Shown in pieces: positions 5,499-10,184 of a stretch of 10,184 nucleotides of DNA (the stretch's first letter is position 1; every line of letters starts with the position of its first letter). Origin of the DNA: Pseudomonadota bacterium (GTDB lineage Bacteria; Pseudomonadota; Alphaproteobacteria; Micropepsales; Micropepsaceae); assembly GCA_023427355.1 (NCBI GenBank), contig JAEZBK010000269.1:1-10184 (forward strand), in the 5' to 3' direction. A model generated the notes under the pieces. The model was not told the DNA's origin. It searched no databases and was given only the letters and a program-made list of their open reading frames with translations. Made by a program: the position numbers and the translations under genes.

Positions 5499-6263
5499 TT
5501 ACTGGATGGGCTGGGCCGGCTCCGACGGCGTCACCGCAGGGGCTGCGGGGGACGCAGGCTGGGCAGGCTCGGCCGCTGCCGGAGCAGCTTCCACCGGGAT
5601 TGCCGGCGCAGCTTCCACCGGAGCCGCCGACTGTTCATTCAGCGGCGGATTGCCGGCGATGGCCGAAGCAGGCGGCGTGGGGCTTACCGGCTCGGGGATC
5701 GCAGAGGCCTGGGTCTGCGGCATCACCGGAGCCACCGGAGGCGTCACCGCTGCCGGGGCAGGCGCCACCGTCACCGGGGCCGGAGTGGCGGGAGCCGGGG
5801 TCACGGGCGCCTGGGCCGTACGCGTGGGGGCCGGGGCCGTCACGGGCGCAGCAGGCGTATCCATCGCCGTCGCTTCGGGCGTGTTGTTGGAGGTGTCGCC
5901 CGACAAGGCATCCATGGCCGGCGCCGTGGCAGGCGGCGTCATGGCGGCGGTCGCGCCGGGGCCCATCGGGCGCGGCAGATCGGCATTGGCAACAACATCC
6001 TGCTGCTGCGCGGGCATCGTCGCATACACATACGCGCCGGCCGAGCCCACCATCAGCGCAATCACAAGTGCGCCCAGCACCTTGGCAGTGCCGTTCTGGT
6101 TTTCGGCATATTCCCCGCCGGAATAATGGAATTGCCCAAGGCCCGCGCCATCTTCTTCGAGGGCATAGCGATCCTTGGCGATCACATCGTCGCTATCCAC
6201 CAGCACGGTGTGCGCGTGGGTATCGTTGGACGGCGTCGAATGGAAGTTGCGCATGTCAGTCAT
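5499..6263 (-). CDS. Single-pass membrane protein with a long Pro/Ala-rich tail, function unknown
   Basis: I do not recognise this 254-residue protein. Residues 1-58 are polar and acidic, with His residues and a DSDD motif. A single transmembrane helix spans about 60-80 (VLGALVIALMVGSAGAYVYA). Residues 84-254 are a disordered Ala/Pro/Thr/Val-rich tail with short repeats such as APAPVT-like runs and VEAAPA, ending in PIQ. The most likely topology is N-terminus in the cytoplasm and tail in the periplasm. It resembles the linkers of envelope-spanning proteins (TonB- or FtsN-like) but has no visible TonB or SPOR domain. The start is ATG 6263: AGGAG lies 5 bases upstream, against 2 bases for the ATG at 6266. 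An EcfG-type promoter and a hairpin over the ribosome binding site precede it, which suggests stress control. The coding assignment is good and the function is open. Confidence 0.75.
   Translation of the reverse strand: MTDMRNFHSTPSNDTHAHTVLVDSDDVIAKDRYALEEDGAGLGQFHYSGGEYAENQNGTAKVLGALVIALMVGSAGAYVYATMPAQQQDVVANADLPRPMGPGATAAMTPPATAPAMDALSGDTSNNTPEATAMDTPAAPVTAPAPTRTAQAPVTPAPATPAPVTVAPAPAAVTPPVAPVMPQTQASAIPEPVSPTPPASAIAGNPPLNEQSAAPVEAAPAIPVEAAPAAAEPAQPASPAAPAVTPSEPAQPIQ
5584..5621. repeat. Short direct repeat in the Pro/Ala-rich tail
   Basis: GCAGCTTCCACCGG occurs at 5584-5597 and again at 5608-5621, a period of 24 bases or 8 codons. On the minus strand it encodes the two copies of a VEAAPA-type motif. 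Such low-complexity repeats can expand or contract by slippage. Confidence 0.7.
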
Positions 6264-6269
6264 CATCGC

Positions 6270-6297
6270 TCCTGCAATGTCATATTCAGCTGCAGGA
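6270..6297 (-). promoter_or_regulatory. Hairpin burying the ribosome binding site of the membrane-protein gene
   Basis: On the minus strand TCCTGCA (6297-6291) pairs perfectly with TGCAGGA (6276-6270) across a 14-base loop. The second arm contains four of the five bases of the AGGAG Shine-Dalgarno sequence (6273-6269). If formed in the mRNA it would hide the ribosome binding site and lower translation until melted or bound. The predicted transcript start is about at its 5' arm, so a few bases of the stem could be lost. Confidence 0.5.
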
Positions 6298-6301
6298 TGT
6301 G

Positions 6302-6326
6302 AACGGAAGGGCATGCGCGAGGTTCC
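6302..6326 (-). promoter_or_regulatory. EcfG-type general stress response promoter
   Basis: On the minus strand GGAAC (6326-6322), exactly 16 bases, then CGTT (6305-6302). This matches the published consensus for EcfG/SigT sigma factors of alphaproteobacteria (GGAAC-N16/17-CGTT). It lies about 40 bases upstream of the membrane-protein start and points at it. No biochemical evidence is available here. Confidence 0.65.
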
Positions 6327-6418
6327 GCCAAGGCGCAACAAAGGCAGATTAAGGCAGGTTTAGCGCGGCTTTCTCCGGCTTTGCGGCGCAATCATGGCTG
6401 CATCAGGACGCCGATGCG

Positions 6419-7207
6419 TCAATCCTGAAGCAGCCGGATGATGGCGTCATGCAGACGCGGATCGCCGCTGGCGACAACCGCATCGCCATCGCGCCACACG
6501 CCGCCCTGCCAATTGGTGATGACGCCGCCTGCGCCCTCCACCAACGGTACAAGCGCCGCAATGTCCCAGCGACGGAAGGCGCCTTCGACGATCACGTCAA
6601 TGAAGCCCATCGCCAGCATGGCGAAGATGTAGCAATCACCATGATACCGGGTGAGGCGGGCCGCGGCCTTCACCCGATCGAAAGCCGCCACCTGGGCGGG
6701 CGTCATGTAGGCGGACGGATCGGTGGCGCAAAGCACGGCATCCTTCACCTGGGGACAGGCGCGCGTGCGCAAGGGCGTAACGCGGCCCGCCTGGTGAAGT
6801 TCGGTACGGCCATTGACGCCGATATATCGTTCGCCCAGCACCGGCTGGTCGAGAATACCCATGACAGGCACTTCGTCCTTCTCCAGCGCGATCAGCGAGC
6901 CCCATTCATGGCGCCCCGTGATGAAGCAGCGCGTGCCGTCAACCGGATCAAGCACCCAGCGCCAGCCCGAGGTACCGGCCTTCTCGCCATACTCCTCGCC
7001 GAGGATGGCGTCATCCGGCCGCTCGGCATCGAGGATGGCGCGGATCGCGCGTTCGCCGCCCTTGTCGGCCTCGGTGACGGGATCGAACGCATCTTCGAGC
7101 TTGTTCACGACTTCTATGCGCTGGCGGAAATGGGGACGGATCGCGGCGCCGGAGGCTTCGCAGAGCCGGTGTGCAAGCGCGATGGTATCGGGATCGACGA
7201 TGGTCAT
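6419..7207 (-). CDS. hisN: Histidinol-phosphatase HisN (inositol monophosphatase family)
   Basis: Mg2+-dependent phosphatase. HisN-type members remove phosphate from L-histidinol phosphate, the penultimate stage of histidine synthesis, in the cytoplasm. The 262 residues show the family motifs in order: DPVTEAD (42-48), GEEYG (70-74, metal-binding Glu), LDPVDGTRCFITG (86-98, metal ligands Asp87 and Asp90) and WDIAALVPLVEGAGG (214-228, Asp215). The TRxFITG form, the HGDCY segment (189-193) and GGVITNW favour HisN over true inositol-1-phosphatases, which usually have DGTxNF. It starts at ATG 7207, 9 bases after the SemiSWEET stop and with only a weak AGG upstream, suggesting translation coupled to the gene before it. 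A small GACGC/GCGTC hairpin overlaps its end (6407-6420). The substrate is inferred from motifs only, and no other his gene is in view. Confidence 0.85.
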   Translation of the reverse strand: MTIVDPDTIALAHRLCEASGAAIRPHFRQRIEVVNKLEDAFDPVTEADKGGERAIRAILDAERPDDAILGEEYGEKAGTSGWRWVLDPVDGTRCFITGRHEWGSLIALEKDEVPVMGILDQPVLGERYIGVNGRTELHQAGRVTPLRTRACPQVKDAVLCATDPSAYMTPAQVAAFDRVKAAARLTRYHGDCYIFAMLAMGFIDVIVEGAFRRWDIAALVPLVEGAGGVITNWQGGVWRDGDAVVASGDPRLHDAIIRLLQD

Positions 7208-7216
7208 TGGGCAAGC

Positions 7217-7474
7217 CTAGCCGTGACGGAGCTTCAAATAAAGAATCGAACTGGTGAGGCAGAGGCTGACGCCATTGGCCAGGATCAGGGGTACATCGCC
7301 GATCAAAGCCCCATAGATCAGCCACAGGAAGATGCCGAACACCAGCAGGGAAAACATGGGAAGGGAAATGTCGCGCGTGGAACGGGTGCGCCAGGCCCGC
7401 ACCAGTTGCGGCAGGAAGGAGATCGTCGTGCACAGCCCGGCCAGCGCGCCCAGCAGGGCAATGGAATCAGTCAT
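7217..7474 (-). CDS. SemiSWEET sugar transporter (MtN3/PQ-loop family)
   Basis: 85 residues with three predicted transmembrane helices (about 5-24, 39-59 and 62-81), the size and layout of a bacterial SemiSWEET. These work as homodimers that move small sugars along their gradient across the inner membrane. The signature PQ motif is present in ISFLPQLVRAWRT (18-30, Pro22-Gln23), followed by the basic loop RSTRDIS, and an Asn at 67 sits in helix 3 where the family has its conserved substrate-pocket Asn. The ATG overlaps the nhaA stop (ATGA at 7474-7471), with GGAAG a few bases upstream, so it is translationally coupled to nhaA. It is followed after 9 bases by hisN. The family call is strong and the transported substrate is not known. 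Confidence 0.88.
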   Translation of the reverse strand: MTDSIALLGALAGLCTTISFLPQLVRAWRTRSTRDISLPMFSLLVFGIFLWLIYGALIGDVPLILANGVSLCLTSSILYLKLRHG

Positions 7475-8619
7475 GATCTTCCATCTGTTGCGCCGCTGAC
7501 GCCGTCGCGCAAGGCCACCCGCAGCACGATCAGACCTATCAGGCCCGACAACAGCGAACCGGCCAGAACCCCGAGCTTGGCGGCGTCCTGCAGAGATGGG
7601 TCACGGAAGGCCAGCGCACCGATGAACAGGCTGATGGTGAAACCGATGCCGCACAGGAGGGAGACGCCGTAAAGCCCACGCCAGGTGATCCCCGCCGGCA
7701 GTTGCACAAGGCCGAGCCGCACCGCCGCCCATGTGACGCCGAAAATGCCCGCCTGCTTGCCGACAAAGAGCCCGGCCGCCACGCCCAGGGTCACTGGCTG
7801 CAACAGGGTCTCCAGCCCCAGCCCCGCCAGGGAAACACCGGCATTGGCGTAGGCGAATACCGGAACGATGAGGAAGGCCACCCACCGCACCAGCCCATGC
7901 TCCAATTTTGCCGATGGCGAGCCCGGCAGCGCCTGGGTCGGCATCAGGAAGGCCAGAATGACACCGGCCAGCGTGGCGTGGATGCCGGACTTCAGGATGC
8001 AGAACCACAGGCCTGCGCCCAGCAGCAGATAGGGCCACAGCAGGAGGATGCGCATGCGCGAAAGGCCGAAAATCGCCAGCCCCAGCAAGGCCGCGCCGCC
8101 CAGCCATACCGCATCGAGCCCGGAGCCGTAGAACAGGGCGATGATCATCACCGCGAAAAGATCGTCGAGGATCGCCAGCGCGGTAAGGAAGACCTTGAGC
8201 GCCAGGGGAACGCGCGAACCGAACAACGCCAGCACGCCCAGCGAAAAGGCTATGTCGGTCGCGGTGGGAATGGCCCAGCCATGCAGCGCCACGCCGCTGC
8301 CGCGTTTGATCGCGGCATAGATCAAGGCGGGCACGGCCATGCCGCCCAGGGCGGCCACGCCCGGCAGGATGCGGCGCGGCCAGGTGGATAGTTCGCCAGC
8401 GCCCAGTTCGCGGCGGATTTCCAGTCCCACCAGCAGGAAGAACAGGGCCATCAGCCCGTCATTGATCCAATGATGGATGCTGAGACCACCCGCATAGGCA
8501 TGGAGCGTGCTGAAATAGGCCGGCGCGAGCGGAGAATTGGCGGTGACAAGCGCCAGCACCGTGACGAGCATCAGCAGGATGCCGCCGGCGGCTTCGCCTT
8601 CGAAAAACCGTTTGAACAT
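7471..8619 (-). CDS. nhaA: Na+/H+ antiporter NhaA
   Basis: Inner-membrane electrogenic antiporter that exports Na+ or Li+ in exchange for H+, protecting against salt and alkaline pH. The 382 residues match the usual length and are hydrophobic, with about 12 membrane segments. Key residues are present: TATDIAFSLGV (119-129) holds the Asp122 equivalent of E. coli Asp133, ALAILDDL (147-154) holds Asp152-Asp153 (E. coli Asp163-Asp164), and FVGKQAG (285-291) holds Lys288 (E. coli Lys300). After the Asp pair the residue is Phe155, where many family members have Gly. I start at ATG 8619, 7 bases after GGAG; the in-frame GTG at 8625 is only one base from that site. It lies 58 bases after typA with no evident terminator and overlaps the SemiSWEET start by 4 bases, so it is probably the second gene of an operon. 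Confidence 0.96.
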   Translation of the reverse strand: MFKRFFEGEAAGGILLMLVTVLALVTANSPLAPAYFSTLHAYAGGLSIHHWINDGLMALFFLLVGLEIRRELGAGELSTWPRRILPGVAALGGMAVPALIYAAIKRGSGVALHGWAIPTATDIAFSLGVLALFGSRVPLALKVFLTALAILDDLFAVMIIALFYGSGLDAVWLGGAALLGLAIFGLSRMRILLLWPYLLLGAGLWFCILKSGIHATLAGVILAFLMPTQALPGSPSAKLEHGLVRWVAFLIVPVFAYANAGVSLAGLGLETLLQPVTLGVAAGLFVGKQAGIFGVTWAAVRLGLVQLPAGITWRGLYGVSLLCGIGFTISLFIGALAFRDPSLQDAAKLGVLAGSLLSGLIGLIVLRVALRDGVSGATDGRS

Positions 8620-8677
8620 GCGCACGCTCCGATACCGCGCAGCAGCCTAGCCGCCCGGCATCGCAGCGGCGAGCATT

Positions 8678-10184
8678 TTAGGCGTCGGCCGACTGTTTGG
8701 CGCGCTTGCGCATGTGCGGCAGCAACTCCCGCTTGCGCAGGCGGATATTCTGCGGCGTGACCTCGACCAGCTCGTCATCCTCGATATAGGCCATGGCCTG
8801 TTCCAGCGTCATCGGCACGATGGGGGTGAGACGCACGGCCTCGTCCTTGCCGGTGGAGCGGATATTGGTGAGCTGCTTGGCCTTGAGGGGATTGACGTCC
8901 AGGTCGTTGTCCTTGGCGTTCTGGCCGATGATCATGCCCTGATAGACCTTGGCGCCGCCGGAGATGAAGAGCTTGCCGCGCTCCTCGATGTACCAGAGGC
9001 CATAGGTCACCGCCTCGCCCTGCTCGGTCGAGATCAGCACGCCATTGGTGCGCCCGGCCATCGGGCCCTTGTGCGGCGCATATTCCAGGAACATGCGGTT
9101 CATGACGCCGATGCCGCGGGTGTCGGTCAGGAATTCGCCGTGATAGCCGATCAGGCCGCGGGCGGGGGCATGGAAGACAATGCGGGTCTTGCCGGCGCCG
9201 GTGGGACGCATGTCCACCATCTCGCCCTTGCGCAGGGAGATCTTCTCGATGACCGTGCCGGTATAGGCATCGTCCACGTCCACGGTGACTTCCTCGATCG
9301 GCTCGAGCTTTTCGCCATTCTCGGTCTTCATCACCACGCGCGGGCGGGAGATGGAGAGTTCAAAGCCTTCGCGGCGCATGGATTCGATCAGCACGCCGAG
9401 CTGGAGTTCGCCACGGCCCGACACTTCGAATGCGCCATCGCCGGTTTCCGCCACCTTGAGGGCAACATTGCCTTCGGCCTCGCGCAGCAGCCGTTCGCGG
9501 ATGACGCGGGACTGCACCTTGTCGCCTTCGCGGCCGGCATAAGGGCTGTCATTGACCGCCAGCGTCATGGACAGGGTCGGCGGATCAATCGGGTGCGACG
9601 GCACCGGCTGCTCCACCGTCAGGTCGCACAGCGTATCGGCGACCGTGGCGGTTTCCAGGCCGGCGATGGCGACGATGTCGCCGGCTTCGGCGCGGTCCAC
9701 GGGCACGCGGGCCAGGCCGCGGAACGCCAGCAGCTTGGTGATGCGGGCCTTCTCGATGATCTCGCCGGTGCGCGAGAGAACCTTGATGTTGCGACCCATG
9801 GTGACAACGCCGGACTCGATGCGGCCCGTCAGGATGCGGCCCAGGAAGGGGTCGGCTTCCAGCGTCGTCACCAGCATGGTGAACGGATGATCATCGCTGG
9901 CCAGCGCCTGGGGCTTGGGCGGCGGCACATCCTCGACGATGCGCCGGAAGAGCGGCGAAAGATCCTTGCGCTCGTCCGCCAGCTCGTCCACCGCCCAGCC
10001 ATTGCGGCCGGACGCATAGAGGTGATGGAAGTCGAGCTGGTGATCGCTGGCTTCCAGCGACAGGAACAGGTCGTAGATGGACTCCAGCGTTTCTTCCGGC
10101 TGGGCGTCGGAACGGTCGATCTTGTTGATGACCACGATGGGCTTGAGGCCCAGCTTCAGCGCCTTGGAGAGCACGAACTTGGTC
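8678..10184 (-). CDS. typA: Ribosome-associated GTPase TypA/BipA (5' end beyond right edge)
   Basis: Translational GTPase of the EF-G/LepA superfamily that binds the ribosome and aids 50S assembly and adaptation to cold and other stress. 501 codons are visible; members are about 600 residues, so roughly the first 100 (P-loop, switch I and switch II) are outside the window. The frame opens with TKFVLSKAL and includes the G4 motif NKID about 20 residues in. The beta-barrel domain 2 (PFLGRILTGRIESG), EF-G domain III-like (GRGELQLGVLIESMRREGFE), domain V-like (ARGLIGYHGEFLTDTRG) and the BipA-specific C-terminal domain follow (YGLWYIEERG, VYQGMIIGQNAKDNDLDVN, KQLTNIRSTGKDE). It ends with a basic tail at TAA 8680-8678. 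There is no clear terminator after it, so nhaA may be co-transcribed. Confidence 0.97.
   Translation of the reverse strand, partial: TKFVLSKALKLGLKPIVVINKIDRSDAQPEETLESIYDLFLSLEASDHQLDFHHLYASGRNGWAVDELADERKDLSPLFRRIVEDVPPPKPQALASDDHPFTMLVTTLEADPFLGRILTGRIESGVVTMGRNIKVLSRTGEIIEKARITKLLAFRGLARVPVDRAEAGDIVAIAGLETATVADTLCDLTVEQPVPSHPIDPPTLSMTLAVNDSPYAGREGDKVQSRVIRERLLREAEGNVALKVAETGDGAFEVSGRGELQLGVLIESMRREGFELSISRPRVVMKTENGEKLEPIEEVTVDVDDAYTGTVIEKISLRKGEMVDMRPTGAGKTRIVFHAPARGLIGYHGEFLTDTRGIGVMNRMFLEYAPHKGPMAGRTNGVLISTEQGEAVTYGLWYIEERGKLFISGGAKVYQGMIIGQNAKDNDLDVNPLKAKQLTNIRSTGKDEAVRLTPIVPMTLEQAMAYIEDDELVEVTPQNIRLRKRELLPHMRKRAKQSADA

Noticed and set aside
6449..7672. Plus-strand open frame of 407 residues across hisN, SemiSWEET and the nhaA end
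   Set aside because: It lies antisense to three clearly recognised genes and has no recognisable domain.
8620..8677. Terminator or independent promoter between typA and nhaA
   Set aside because: Only short GC-rich complementarities are present with no T-run, and no convincing -35/-10 pair is visible in the gap.

Overview
The window is GC-rich and compact. It looks like the chromosome of an alphaproteobacterium. The support is an IbpA-type small heat-shock protein, a HisN-type phosphatase, RpoH-like promoters and a near-perfect EcfG-type (general stress response, an alphaproteobacterial system) promoter. I cannot name a genus. No tRNA, rRNA, CRISPR array, insertion sequence or phage gene is visible.

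Left part (1-2961). The minus strand carries the N-terminal 456 residues of a secreted, Asn/Gly/Thr/Ser-rich beta-helix protein that runs off the left edge, most likely an autotransporter passenger. It begins at a TTG codon behind a good Shine-Dalgarno sequence. A 316-base gap rich in inverted repeats separates it from a divergent 424-residue pentapeptide-repeat protein on the plus strand.

Middle part (2963-5428). A minus-strand HSL-family alpha/beta-hydrolase ends one base from the pentapeptide gene, tail to tail. It has Glu where the nucleophilic Ser should be. Upstream of it, on the same strand, is hsp20 followed by a strong intrinsic terminator. Divergent from hsp20 is a plus-strand lysophospholipase / monoacylglycerol-lipase-like hydrolase with an intact catalytic triad. 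The hsp20/lipase gap holds a perfect 7+6+7 palindrome overlapped by two divergent promoter-like sequences with identical 14-base spacers, both resembling RpoH promoters.

Right part (5429-10184). Everything is on the minus strand. In transcription order it is typA/bipA (5' end missing), nhaA, a SemiSWEET sugar transporter and a HisN-like histidinol-phosphatase. The last three are tightly packed (ATGA overlap, then a 9-base gap) and probably form one transcript. After a 155-base gap comes a single-pass membrane protein with a long Pro/Ala-rich tail. That gap carries a GGAAC-N16-CGTT promoter and a hairpin that buries the gene's ribosome binding site.

The common thread is stress and envelope biology: a heat-shock chaperone, a Na+/H+ antiporter, the stress-linked ribosomal GTPase BipA, an EcfG-type promoter and a surface adhesin-like protein. 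I see no clear new multi-gene defence or biosynthetic system. The most unusual items are the Glu-for-Ser hydrolase, the divergent heat-shock-like promoter region, and the promoter-plus-hairpin control of the uncharacterised membrane protein.
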